From: Azolla caroliniana | Taxonomy: Eukaryota > Polypodiophyta | DNA length: 64,000 bases | Direction: 5' to 3' | NCBI GenBank assembly: GCA_043228905.1 | Contig: JBHGNT010000010.1 | Coordinates: 13,888,001 to 13,952,000 of the forward strand | Shown here: piece after piece, positions 23,132 through 33,577 of the stretch | How positions within the stretch are numbered: position 1 is the first letter of the stretch | How the letters are laid out: each line of letters opens with the position of its first letter | Position numbers and translations under genes: made by a program | Notes under the pieces: model-generated | Seen by the model: only the letters and a program-made list of their open reading frames with translations | Database searches by the model: none | What the model was told of the DNA's origin: nothing

Positions 23132-23586
23132 TGTTACCCGGCCGGCAAAGGAGCTAAGGACGACAAGACCAGGGTGTGAAAAGGGGAATTGTTATTTTGG
23201 AATATGTTGTAATTACTAGTCTTAATATATTAATATATGAGAAGATGTGGATGGACAGACCGGAATCAGTATGATGATCCGGATCCGAACCGATCCCGAA
23301 TAGCTGTCGGTTGACACCGTTTTGTACTTCGCACTGGTGACCTATATAAAGGCCCGATTACAATGTAGTCATCAACGGAGAGTAATATAAACCTTTTGTT
23401 TAATCATTGAGTATTGTTCACCGTTCTGTGCTTATTGTATATCTTACGTGTGTTAATGACGTATTGCTAAGTAACCGATTAAGGTCCAATTAAGCGTTGT
23501 GTCGTAAGTTATCTCGCCGTAACACCCTTTGGTGAAGTGTCTTAAGTGGACACCCTGTGTTAGGCTGTTTTCCGGACCTAACGATT
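23132..23586 (+). repeat. G2 3' LTR, lacking its last bases
   Basis: It starts TGTTACCCGG and has a TATA box (TATATAAA) at 23343-23350. It ends in ...CTAACGATT where the 5' LTR continues TAACA. Copia-A sequence follows directly. Confidence 0.9.
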
Positions 23587-24278
23587 TCGTGGCGGATTTG
23601 TCTTGCCGGCCTCTGACGCTGCCTTGACTCCCCCTGCTTGTGGAAGTCCAAAAATTGTTGTCGGCACGTTCTCTGTGCCTTCTTCCGTGTACAGCATCTG
23701 GCTGTCCGATTGAGTGGTCCTGGACCCACTCGCGTGGTTTTCTTCGACCATCAGCATCAATTGCAAGTCGAAGAAGGTTGGTGGTTTCTCCCGGGTGTAG
23801 ATCGTTGTCTGGATTGGACCGTACCTTTGCGCTAGACCACCAAGGCAGATTTGTACCATTTCCTCTTCCTCCATCGTCACGTTGATGGACCTGAGCGCAT
23901 CGCAAATCTCCTTTATTTTGGTGGTTTAGTTCGTAACTGACGTATCTCTTGTCGGAGCTGCATCTTACGGGATGTGGTACTTGTAGCGAAAATCTTACGC
24001 AGATTTTCCCAGGCCTCCTTTGGTGTCTTTGCATCCCTAATGTAGTCGAGCATCTGCTCGTGCACACAAGACACGAGGGAGTATAATACTCAGCTCGTTG
24101 CTTGCTCCCATACCGAGAAGTCCTTGTGTCCAGGCTCTGGTGCTACCTCATTCGTTCCTTCCACGAAACTCCAATACCCATGCCCCAGTAGGTACTGGTG
24201 CATTTTGTAAGACCAGGACGTGTAGTTGTTGTGGTCAAGCTTCTCTGTAGGAAGTGAACTCACCATACCTCTGTCCAT
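23587..24278 (-). pseudogene. copia-A gag, N-terminal part, degenerate
   Basis: Read from 24278: M-D-R-G-M-V-S-S-L-P-T-E-K-L, then W-S-Y-K-M-H-Q-Y-L-L-G-H-G-Y-W, typical of the UBN2-type copia Gag. A stop falls near 24090 and frames change before the later part (E-M-V-Q-I-C-L-G-G-L, then L-M-L-M-V-E-E-N-H-A). It ends at the G2 3' LTR, and the zinc knuckle expected here is missing. Copia-C gag at 28447 is the intact comparison. Confidence 0.88.
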
Positions 24279-24388
24279 ATTTTATTTTTTTATTTTTATT
24301 TTTTTCTTTGTCTACTGTTCTATTCTCACAACTTATAGGGTTTGTCTTGCGAAAGCAAATGTCAGCTGCAGAGGTCTTCAACCCTCGC

Positions 24389-24400
24389 GCTCTGATACCA
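24389..24400 (-). promoter_or_regulatory. copia-A primer binding site (tRNA-Met)
   Basis: The complement reads TGGTATCAGAGC immediately next to the copia-A 5' LTR. Confidence 0.92.
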
Positions 24401-24718
24401 TGTGGAAGCATATGTGTGGAAGCGTAAGACAACAGCTTTACTGCATAGCAGTAGAGAGAGAGAAATACACAGAATACAGAGGATACTCGGGAGAGATAGA
24501 GAGAGCAGAACAAGAATCTCGATTCAAAAATTATATCAACACTTTGTGTATACAACGTGCTCAACAACACTATTTATACAAGTCTTGAGAGGACTGACAG
24601 AAGTATCGCGTACTTCAATGCTTGCTCGAGCGTCTGGCACTGACTACGAGACTATTAACTCCCTAGTAGTCTAGCTGCTATTAGGCTTCCGTTTACTGAT
24701 AGATCTAGCTAACTGGCT
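24401..24718 (-). repeat. copia-A 5' LTR, main part (rest at 49194-49274)
   Basis: It aligns with 5671-6091 until the copia-B insertion at 24718. The remaining 81 bases (GCTCCCCAGC onward) are at 49194-49274, ending next to GGACC. Copia-B's target duplication is TGGCT (24714-24718) against CGGCT (49189-49193). Confidence 0.9.
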
Positions 24719-25225
24719 TGTAAAAGAATACATTGTCATGAAGATCTGTCACTACGCACGGATCGTGAGGCGGAACCGTCGGGGTTCTGGACCGGAAGGA
24801 CTCGAAGTTTGCACAAGCTTTAGCGAGAAAGGATTTAAGATAGATTGAAAGAGAGAGAGATTGAGATAAGATAGAACGCTTGATTTTAGATTGAGAGAGA
24901 GATTAAGATTGAACTCTTGACTTTAGATTTGAAGAAGAAGGTATATCATCAAAAGGATAACGAATTTTCTTTTTAATATTAATTTTGATATAAAGTACAA
25001 AGCTCTTGATAAGAATTTTTATATTACGTCACCCCTTTGATCTTTTTCATCCCCTCTTTTATAGATGCCCTCATGCATTTGAGAGTTCAAGACATGCATA
25101 AAATGCATGTTTGCCATTTGGCGCTCATGTATTACATGTGGTGCATGATAACCACGTCACTCATTTTAGCTCTCATGTAATTTACATGTAAAGTTTCAAT
25201 GATAAAAATATAATTTTAAGAAAAT

Positions 25226-25320
25226 GTCTTGGCTTAGCGGTAAGCCTATAGACTCTCAACTTGGAGGTGCAAGGTTCAAATCTACACTTGCACACCTTGT
25301 GTATATATATATGTGTATAT
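25226..25320 (+). other. tRNA-like (SINE-like) segment with Pol III A and B boxes
   Basis: TGGCTTAGCGGT (from about 25233) resembles an A box, and GGTTCAAATCT about 40 bases later (near 25273) resembles a B box. An A/T-rich simple repeat (TATATATA, then TTTA units) follows from 25299. Order and spacing fit a tRNA-derived SINE head, but no duplication or defined 3' end was found. Confidence 0.45.
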
Positions 25321-25389
25321 ATTTATTTATTTATTTATTTATATATGTGTTATCGGTTGCCGGATGCCGGATTCCGATTCTGTCGCCGG

Positions 25390-25490
25390 TTATCGGATGC
25401 CGGATGCTGGTTACGGTTCAGTCTCTGGGTCCCAATTACATTGCCAGATGCTGGTTACATTGCTTGATGCTGGTTACGTTGCCGGTCTAG
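25390..25490 (+). repeat. short tandem repeat, about 19-bp period
   Basis: Successive units share GATGCTGGTTAC (25401, 25447 and 25466 regions) with G/C-rich variants upstream (GCCGGATGCCGG). The repeat lies inside the TIR-bounded insertion. Confidence 0.6.
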
Positions 25491-26102
25491 TTTAGGTTGG
25501 GCAAAACCTTTGCAAGTAGCCAAGCCACACCCAATGGCTTAGTTCAAGTCACCTTGAACTCTCTATGCTCCACACATAGACACAAAGATAATAGCTTTTG
25601 CTCTACCTTATATATGGTGAGATCCTTTTTTCCTGTCTATGTGGGATATCTCAGAGTTTTATTTTTCTCTTCTTCCTTCTCATACTTCACTCCCACATAA
25701 GTTGTCACTTAGATGTCCGTTTTTTATGTGGTAAAGCACATTTGAAAGCTCTTGAAGACCTCCATCTTTTTGTACTAAGATATTAAACATATTTAAATTA
25801 CTATCTTCACGATTATTGTTTTATATGAATCACACTCGATTTCGTACGTTTTATTTGATTTTCACACCATTGCCGAAAATCTTCATGACAACGTTGTGGG
25901 GAAGCGTGTGCGTAAGACTCAGAGTGCACAGTTCGGGAGAATAAGACAGTTCGGTAAAACACAGAAAATGTAGAGATGGATATGGAGAGACAAAGAGAGA
26001 TTGAGTAGACAACAGAAAACTCTGATTCAAAATAATGCTCTATTCAGTACATACACCGTGCTTAGTGAGCACCTTTTATACAAGCCCTACCAATAGGGCT
26101 GA

Positions 26103-26323
26103 TGTTGTAGGTTTTTAGGGTTAAGGTAGAGGATTATGATAGCATGATGATAATGATGGGTGTGATGATGGAGATGAGCATTGTGGAATTGATGATGACG
26201 GGATGAGCATTGAGAGAGATCATGAAGAACAAGACAAGCATTGAGGGGTGGGGGTGGTGCCTAGAATGGCTCCACCCCCCTCCCAAGGGGGTTCAACGTT
26301 AAGGGGAGAGAGAAGAAGAGAGA

Positions 26324-26379
<56 letters not shown>

Positions 26380-26645
26380 GTTCATTCTTCATTCATTCCC
26401 CATAAGGGGTTAAATAGTACAAGAGGGGGTAGTTACAAAGGGGTGTAAGCCCCATAGAGCATTCATACTGGACACTCACTCACACCTCATCGTATCCCTC
26501 CACATGCACACACGTGTGCATGTGTTCACATACATATCAACTCACAATTACATTTATGTTCCCTACACATATACAACATCATCATGATAATATTCGACCC
26601 TCGCTCATCACACTTGACTCTCCGTACAACTCGTACGGGGTAACA
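26103..26645. mobile_element. solo LTR with perfect target duplication
   Basis: The 543-bp segment starts TGTTGTAGG and ends GGGGTAACA. It is flanked by GCTGA on both sides (26098-26102 and 26646-26650) and is absent from the copia-B LTR at 48757-49188. No internal domain is present, so it is the product of LTR-LTR recombination of an otherwise unseen element. A (GA)n microsatellite lies at about 26329-26375. Confidence 0.88.
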
Positions 26646-26854
26646 GCTGACACAAGTACTAACAATACTTGACTGCTCATAAATGAGCCTACTACACTAA
26701 CTCCCAAAATTATTCCTTACGAGGATTATCAGACTAACGATCTTCCGGTTTATGCACCGATACAGCCACGTTATGCGTACTATTTTACACACCCAGTCTA
26801 CGCACTAGGTTACGCATCGTATTACGCACTCAATGTTGAGCTAGTCACTCAACA

Positions 26855-27976
26855 CTCCCCCTCAAGCTCAACTTGAGGTTCCGCCTGCTCTGCTGGATCT
26901 ATGCTCCGGCATCTCCTGGCTCCACGCCTCACTCGCACTCCTCGACCCATTCGATTCCGCGCGCTTCGACCCATTCGATTCCGCGCGCTTCGACCCTTTC
27001 GGTTGGCTTGTCTGCTCACACATCCCTTCTCAGCTTCCTTGTTGTTGCGGTGTTGGCGCCTCTTCTGTTGCCTTCTCTTCCGCTTGGCCCTTGGTTGATT
27101 CAGCGTATCTGAATCAAACATCTGAACCGACTCGGCTTCCTCCGATCGGTTTACGCTCTCGTCCGAGTTGGTTGTCTCCAAATCGTCTTCGGTCTTCAGG
27201 CCTTTGACAACTTCTGACCATCTCTTCGTCTTGGCCTTTATGCCCTTCTTGGCTGTATCTCCCCTAGATTTGGCTGCCCTTGGCTCTTCCCTACGATTGC
27301 GGCCCTTGCTTTCTTCTTCGGCTTCTTCAGTCGGTCCAAAATTGAATTCTTCATCTGATTCCTCATCACGGTCACTTCCGCCGTGATGAACACCTCCTCT
27401 CCTTTCACGCTCTTGTTCCTGTTCGTCTTCCTTTCTCCCCCTCAAGTTCGGCGTGGCGAGGTGACGCAACCCTAGCTCACCCAAGAAATGTCGTAACTTG
27501 ACAAGACCAAGAGGTTTTGTGAAGATGTCGGCAATCTGCCGATCGGTCGAAACATGCACCAATTCAACTTCTCTTAAAAGGACCCGCTCGCAGACAAAAT
27601 GGTAATGCACCTCAATGTGCTTGGTCGGGGAGTGAAACACAGGGTTTTTCGCAAGGTGGATACAGCTTAGGTTGTCGCAATAGATCGTCGTCGGATTAGA
27701 CATCTCTACCTGCAAATCCCGTAACAGCCGTTTCAGCCAAATGACTTCGCACGTAGCGATAGTTGCCCCTCGATATTCGGCCTCCGTGCTTGATAGTGCT
27801 AATGTCAGCTGCTTTTTGCTGCTCCACGCGATCGTTGCACTTCCTAACGAGAAGGCGTATCCGGATGTGGATCTACGATCACTGGCGTTTCCGGCCCAAT
27901 CGGCATCCGTGTAGCCGACTAACTGTTCGACTACGCTTGCTCGATAAAACAAAGCCAGGTCTTTCGTGCCGCTAAC
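26855..27976 (-). pseudogene. copia-B RNase H and charged Pol C-terminal tail
   Basis: Read from 27976: R-Y-V-S-G-T-K-D-L-A, then RNase H with Y-T-D-A-D-W-A-G, S-S-T-E-A-E-Y-R-G, Y-C-D-N-L-S-C and I-F-T-K-P-L-G. After L-R-G the frame stays open for about 190 residues: acidic (E-E-A-E-E-E-S; T-E-D-D-L-E-T), then basic (K-R-K-R-R-Q-Q-K-R-R), ending E-P-Q-V-E-L-E-G-E-C. The stop codon lies in the LTR's first bases. RNase H is intact here, but copia-C (27982-33572) separates it from RT at 33578. Confidence 0.9.
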
Positions 27977-27981
27977 ATAAC

Positions 27982-28374
27982 TGTTGAGAGACAAGCTCAA
28001 CATCGGCCGGTTCGGCTGAAGAAGCCGAGGACCGGATCGGTTGGGACCAATCGGTTAGGCCGAGTGCGTAAACCGAGAGGTCGTTAGGAAAGATATTCCG
28101 TGAGGAATATATTTGGGAGTTAGTGTAGGAACTCTTGATGAGCATTGAAGTACTGTCAGTACTTCGGATAGTCCTTCTAGGACTTGTATAAAAGTGTTCA
28201 CTGAGCACGTCTTATGTACAGACTGAGTATTATTGTTGAATATAGTTTTTTGTGTCTTCTCTCACTCTCTCTGTCTCTCCTGCGTATACCGTGTAAGCTC
28301 AAGCTCTCCATTGAACCCGAGTTTCCTTCCTTCTGTTCGGTCTTCATACTTGCTTCCGCACGTTACTTTCTACA
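27982..28374 (+). repeat. copia-C 5' LTR
   Basis: It runs from TGTTGAGAGAC to TTTCTACA. The TATA box TATAAAAG is at 28187-28194. Inverted TACTGTCAGTA and TATTCCGTGAGGAATA motifs are visible upstream. It differs from the 3' LTR at about a dozen sites, and the 3' LTR has lost about 33 bp. Confidence 0.92.
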
Positions 28375-28386
28375 TGGTATCAGAGC
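28375..28386 (+). promoter_or_regulatory. copia-C primer binding site (tRNA-Met)
   Basis: TGGTATCAGAGC directly abuts the 5' LTR end. Confidence 0.94.
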
Positions 28387-28446
28387 GCGAGGTTTGAGAA
28401 CCTCTCTGCAGCCAACACAGCTTGATGAAGAAGAACGAGAAGAACG

Positions 28447-29400
28447 ATGGATAGAGGCATGGCGAGCTCGCTTCCAACAGAGAAGCTCGACAGAACCAAC
28501 TATGCGTCTTGGTCCTACAAGATGCACCAGTACCTGCTCGGGCACGACTACTGGAGTTATGTCGAAGGAGCTAATGACGCGGCACCCGAATCGACACACA
28601 GAGACTTCCCGTCGCGGGAGCAATCGGCGAGCAGGGTATTGTACTGCTTCGCGTCGTGTGTGGGCGAACAGCTATTGAGCTATGTTCGGGATGCAAAGAC
28701 GCCGAAGGGTGCGTGGGAAAATCTGAAGAAGATTTTCGCCGCGAGCACCACAGCTAGGAAGCTTCAGCTCCGACAGGAGTTGAGCAACCTACGACAACGC
28801 GACTTGTCGGTGGCAGACTACACCTCGAAGATCAAGGATATCTACGACTCCCTCGCCTCCATAGAGGTGAACATCGAGGAGAGCGAGATGGTCCAGATCT
28901 GTCTCAGAGGTTTGGCGTCGAAGTTCGGAGCGTTCCGAACGGCTGTGTGTACCCGGGAGAATACGCCGTCCTTTTTTGACTTACAATCAATGCTCCTGGT
29001 AGAGGAGAACCACACGGGTGCATCTACAAGCACGCACACCGACAGCAGAATGTTGTACACGGAGGGAGATAGGCCCTATGGACGTGGAGTACGAGGCGAG
29101 TCGGCGCGCAATGGAGGCGGCCGACGAGATCAGGAAAGAAGGCACCGAAGTGATGCCAACAGCAACTCCGGACCCTTCGGAAACAGGGGGAGTCGAAGCG
29201 ATGAGAATCGGCTAGGGAAGGCCATCGCGGAGTGCTGGTACTGTGGCAAGAAAGGCCACAGGGAAAGTGAGTGCTAGAAGAAGCGCGCCAATTCGGAGAG
29301 AACCGGTTCCGGAAACAGCTCCGGACATACCGACAAGGGAAATCGGCAGCGGTCGCACTACGCCGAAGACTCCGGGAGAGCCGGAAAAGGGTCTTTCTTC
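28447..29400 (+). pseudogene. copia-C gag
   Basis: From M-D-R-G-M-A-S-S-L-P-T-E-K-L the frame encodes a copia-type Gag: W-S-Y-K-M-H-Q-Y-L, L-R-Q-E-L-S-N-L and I-C-L-R-G-L, then an Arg/Gly-rich linker and zinc knuckle C-W-Y-C-G-K-K-G-H-R-E-S-E-C near 29233-29274. A TAG at 29275-29277 follows the last knuckle cysteine; downstream pol stays in the same frame. Copia Gag and Pol are normally one ORF, so this is more likely a nonsense mutation than a natural Gag end. Readthrough cannot be excluded. Confidence 0.88.
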
Positions 29401-30807
29401 GTGACGAGACACGAAGCAAACTCAATGAAACAGACCACCCCGAGATCGGACGAGGTGTGGTACGTAGACTCCGGCGCGTCAAACCACATGACGAGCCATA
29501 AGGAGTGGTTCTCGTACCTTGAAAAACCGGTACAACCTGGAGTAGTCGCAACTGGGGACGACACTCCGCATCCGATCGCGAATGTCGAAGAAGTTCCCCT
29601 TAGCCATGTCGGGCAAAAAGGGAAACTCATGAACGTGTTGAACGTTCCGACAATCACGAAAAACTTGGTCTCGGTCGGACAGATCGTCGACCAAGGGATG
29701 GAGGTTCGGTTTATACACCTCGGGTGCTTCATTGAGGAAGAAGGCCGTGTGATTGCGCAAGGGCGTAGAGACGGTAGGATGTTCATCCTCGATTCCACTG
29801 ACGGCGGCACCGCAATGTTCGCGAAGGGACAAAAATCCGAGTCGGACATCGACTTGTGGCACAAGCAGATAGGCCACGTCAACTACCAGCGGCTTCAAGA
29901 TCTGCAATCGAAACAGGTAGTGTTCGGATTGCCCAAATTTAGTGGCCGAAAGGCACAAATTTGTGAAGCCTGCCAGCTCGGGAAGCAACACCGACTTCCT
30001 TTCCCCAACGAGCGAAACCGGAGCCGGAACAAACTCGACCTTATACACTCCGATGTGTGGGGGCCGGCACAAAACGTTAGTCTTGGCGGGAGCCGATATT
30101 TCGTCTCCTTCATCGACGACCACACGCGGCACACGTGGATCTACCTCATTGAGAGGAAGAGCGAAGTCTTCGACTGTTTCCGGGACCTCAAAGGGTTCGT
30201 GGAAGCCGAAACGGGACGAAAGATCAAGTGCCTGTGGTCGGATGGCGAGAAAGAGTACTTTTCCGGTCAATTCAACGGTTACCTACAACAACTGGGAATT
30301 CGCCGCGAATTCAGTTGTAGATACACGCCAGAGCAGAACGGCGTGGCCGAGAGAAAGAATCAGTCAGTTGTGGAAGCGGCACGGGCAATGCTGGAGGAGA
30401 AGACCTTGCCCAAGTTCTATTGGGCCGAGGCGGTAAGGACCGCGGTATACATCCAAAACCGGATCGGAGACATAGTGTCGGCACACGAGCTATATTTCGG
30501 AACGAAGCCAAACTTACGACACTTGAGGGTGTACGGTAGCATTGCGTATGTGCATGTACCGAAGGAGAAAAGGAGGAAGCTGGACGCAAAGACCGAGAAG
30601 TGCATCTTGGTCGAGCAGAAGGGTTATAAGTGCTATAACCCTCGCACCAAACAAGCGCGTGTCAGCCGCGACGTTGTGTTTGACGAGTCCGCGTCCTGGT
30701 ACCTGCCCCCAATCCGAGCTCTGACGATGAGGTCAACGAGGCCGAGATGCCTCCGAATGAGCCCGAAATCGAGACCCGCGAAGAGAGTCCGATTTCACTC
30801 CCATTAA
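29401..30807 (+). pseudogene. copia-C protease and integrase
   Basis: The open frame holds the protease motif W-Y-V-D-S-G-A-S-N-H-M near 29460; an integrase zinc segment H-x-H...C-E-A-C (near 29860-29980); and the catalytic core with D-L-I-H-S-D-V-W-G, W-S-D-G-E-K-E-Y and Q-N-G-V-A-E-R-K-N. It ends at a TAA (30805) after a frameshift near 30700; the following acidic linker (P-S-S-D-D-E-V-N-E-A-E-M) continues in another frame. Copia-B carries the same modules at 35105-36386. Confidence 0.9.
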
Positions 30808-31083
30808 GTGGACCGATTGGATGACTGAGTCGGTACGACCAGTCCGACGAAGAGCCGGCGAGTAGTGGAGACTCGGCCGTGCATTCCCTGCGGAAGAAGC
30901 CGAGGAGACGGCTTACGCGCAAAGAGAAAGGGAAGAAGAAGGTGTCGGATTCCGGCACCGATAAGAATGAGTCAGACCGACGCGAGTCCGACTCCGAGGG
31001 AACCGGTGACGAGTCTTTAAAAGTGAAGACCGCGTCGACCGAGAAGGCCTTGACATCGGCTAATACGAGATTACGCCGATCTA

Positions 31084-33035
31084 CCCGCCAGAAGAACCCT
31101 GTTTTGCGGTTCGGATACAACGAGTACATGGCGCATCATTATGGAAGTGGAAGTGCGTGAGCCGGAGAGCTACGCAGAAGCGGCTAAAGACGCGAATTGG
31201 GGTGCCGCGATGGAGGAAGCGATGCACGCATTGGCGGAGAACGAGACCTGGGACCTAGTTGACGCACCGAAGGGGGTAAAACCGATCAGGTGTAGGTGGG
31301 TGTACAAGGTCAAGTACAACACCGATGGCTCGGTCAACCGGTACAAGGCTCGGCTAGTGGCAAAGGGCTACGCGCAGAAACACGGCATTGACTACGATGA
31401 GACGTTTGCGCCGGTCGCGAAAATGACGATTGTCCGTGTTTTGCGGCCAAGGGGTGGCACCTACATCAAATGGATGTAAAGAATGCGTTCCCGCAAGGTG
31501 ACCTTGAGGAACAAGTGTACATGGTACAACCCCTCGGATTTCACTCCGGAACGAACTCCCCGGCAGTATGCGGACTGTAGAAGTCCCTTTACGGACTGAA
31601 ACAAGCCCCGCGTGCTTGGAATGCGAAGATCACGCAACAACTGCGTTGGATGGGCTTCATCACGTCAAAATCGGACTCTTCCCTGTTCATCCGGAAAGGT
31701 CGACTCGGACCAGTTAGTATTTTACTATATGTTGATAACTTGGTCATCACCGGCGTCGACCTAGGTGAAATCGACCGCGTGAAGCTCCAGCTTGCGGCAT
31801 CGTTCGACATGAAGGATCTGGGGGACCTTCATTACTTCCTCGGGATCGAAGTGATCCATACCCCTGAAGGCATTTTGATCAGCCAACGTCATTACGTGCT
31901 AGGTATGCTCTTCAAACTCGGGATGGTCGACTGTAAGTCCGTCTCGACTCCTCTGGACAGAACTGTCAAGCTTCGTCCCGATACGGGAAATGTATGTGAC
32001 CCGATGAGGTTCCGACAAATTGTCGGAAGCCTCATATACTTGACCATCACCCGACCCGACCTCAGTTATCCGGTCGGGGTGATCAGTCAGTTCATGGCGC
32101 GACCTACCAAGGAGCACCTTCAGTGTGCGCAACGCGTACTGCGGTACGTAAGTGGCACTAAGGATCGAGGACTGCTATATCGGACCAGTGCAGCCGCGCA
32201 GTTAGTCGGCTACACTGATGTTGATTGGGTTGGCAATGCCGCGGATTGCCAATCCACGTCTGGATACACGTTCTCCCTCGGGAGTGCCGCGATCGCGTGG
32301 AGCAGTAAGAAGCAGCCGACAGTTGCACTGTCGAGCACCGAAGCTGAGTACCGAGGAGCGGCTGTCGCGACATGCGAAGCCATATGGTTGAAGCGGCTAC
32401 TTAAGGACCTGCAAGAGGAGGTGACCGATCCAACGACGATCTACTGCGACAACCTCAGCAGCATCCAACTCGCAAAGAACCCCGTCTTCCACGCACGGAC
32501 CAAGCACATTGAGGTGCACTACCATTTCGTCCGTGAGCGTGTCCTTTCCGGTGAAGTTCAACTTCAGTACGTTCCGACGGATCTGCAGGCTGCCAACATC
32601 TTCACCAAGCCTCTTGGTTTGGACAAGTTGCGGCAATTCTCAGCTGCGCTCGGATTGCGTCACCTTGACGTGCCGAACTTGAGGGGGAGAACAGTCCCGA
32701 ACAACCAAGCAAGGCAGCAGGAAAGGAGCAGAGACCGTGACATCGAGTTGGTTGACAAGTTCGACTTCGGATCGGCTGAAGAAGCCGAGGGCGGACCCGC
32801 GGAAAAGTTCGGAAGCAGACAGAAGGGGAGCAACCGAAGGAGAGAGCCGAAGCCAACCACGCATGGGGAAGATGACGCCATTGAGGGCGAGAAGACCGAA
32901 GACGAGTTGGAGACAGCCAACTCGGACGAGAGCGAAAACCGATCGGAGGTAGCCGAGTCGGTTCGGATGTTTGATTCAGACACGTTGAATCAACCGAGGC
33001 CGAAGCGGAAGAAAAGGCAGCAGAAGAAGTGTTGA
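31084..33035 (+). pseudogene. copia-C reverse transcriptase, RNase H and tail
   Basis: RT starts near [16 protein letters not shown] and C-R-W-V-Y-K-V-K. It shifts frame near 31440 and resumes at 31650. The active-site motif reads Y-V-D-N instead of Y-V-D-D (near 31730), a change expected to abolish polymerisation. RNase H motifs follow: Y-T-D-V-D-W, S-S-T-E-A-E-Y-R-G and I-F-T-K-P-L-G. An acidic/basic tail ends at TGA (33033), where copia-B has an arginine codon. The tail homology then continues to L-E-G-E-C in the 3' LTR, with one more stop (TAG) near 33158. Confidence 0.9.
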
Positions 33036-33209
33036 CACCGCAACAACAGAAGAGCTGATAAGGAATGCATGAGCAGACAAGCCGACCGGAAGGGTCGAAG
33101 CGTGCGGAGTCGAACAGGTCGAGGAGCGCGAGCGAGGCGTGAAGCCAAGAGGAACTAGAGCTGTGAGCTCGAGGATCCCGAAGAGCCTCGAGTTAAGCTT
33201 GAGGGGGAG

Positions 33210-33572
33210 TGTTGAGAGACAAGCTCAACATCGGCCGGTTCGGCTGAAGAATCCGAGGACCGGATCGGTTGGGACCGATCGGTTAGGCCGAGTGCGTAAA
33301 CCGGGAGGTCGTTAGGAAAGATATTCCGTGAGGAATATACTTGGGAGTTAGTGTAGGAGCTCTTGATTAGCATTGAAGTACTGTCAGTACTTCGGTCAGT
33401 CCTTCTAGGACTTGTAAAGACTGAGTATTATTATTGAATATAGTTTTTTGTGTCTTCTCTCACTCTCTCTGTCTCTCCTGCGTATACCGTGTAAGCTCAA
33501 GCTCTCCATTGAACTTGAGTTTCCTTCCTTCTGTTCGGTCTTCATACTTGCTTCTGCACGTTACTTTCTACA
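33210..33572 (+). repeat. copia-C 3' LTR with promoter deletion
   Basis: It starts TGTTGAGAGAC and ends TTTCTACA beside ATAAC. Compared with the 5' LTR, about 33 bp including TATAAAAG are missing at about 33417. Confidence 0.92.
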
Positions 33573-33577
33573 ATAAC

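Larger units (their letters stand above)
6555..23586 (+). mobile_element. G2: Ty3/gypsy element inserted in copia-A, split by CH1
   Basis: LTRs are at 6555-7005 and 23132-23586. The internal region is interrupted by CH1 (7735-14843); without it the element is about 9.9 kb. Coding order is gag, protease, RT, RNase H, integrase, then a third ORF (20284-23079). It is closely related to G1. The 3' LTR lacks the terminal TAACA and no target duplication is visible. The copia-A zinc-knuckle region is also missing at the junction, so a small deletion followed insertion. Confidence 0.9.
24733..25890. mobile_element. 1.16-kb insertion with terminal inverted repeats, no transposase
   Basis: The left end TTGTCATGAAGAT and right end ATCTTCATGACA(A) are inverted repeats of 12-13 bp. 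The intact LTR copy at 48757 lacks the segment, giving the pre-insertion sequence AGAATACGTTATG. The flanks fit a 2-3-bp duplication (AC, or ACG with one mutated to ACA). No ORF resembles a transposase, so this is a non-autonomous DNA-transposon-like insertion. The superfamily cannot be assigned. Confidence 0.7.
24719..26854 (-). repeat. copia-B 3' LTR, interrupted by a TIR element and a solo LTR
   Basis: Segments 24719-24732, 25891-26102 and 26646-26854 together match the uninterrupted 5' LTR at 48757-49188. The polypurine tract complement follows at 26855 (CTCCCCCTCAAGC). Confidence 0.9.
27982..33572 (+). mobile_element. copia-C: Ty1/copia element inserted in copia-B pol
   Basis: The 5' LTR is 27982-28374 and the 3' LTR 33210-33572, with a perfect duplication ATAAC (27977-27981 and 33573-33577). 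The primer site TGGTATCAGAGC is at 28375-28386 and a polypurine tract (CTTGAGGGGGAG) precedes the 3' LTR. Gene order is gag, protease, integrase, RT, RNase H. The element is broken by stops, frameshifts and an altered RT active site. Confidence 0.94.

Noticed and set aside
30805-30878. Natural end of copia-C integrase ORF
   Set aside because: Coding similarity continues in another frame across this point, so the stop results from a frameshift.
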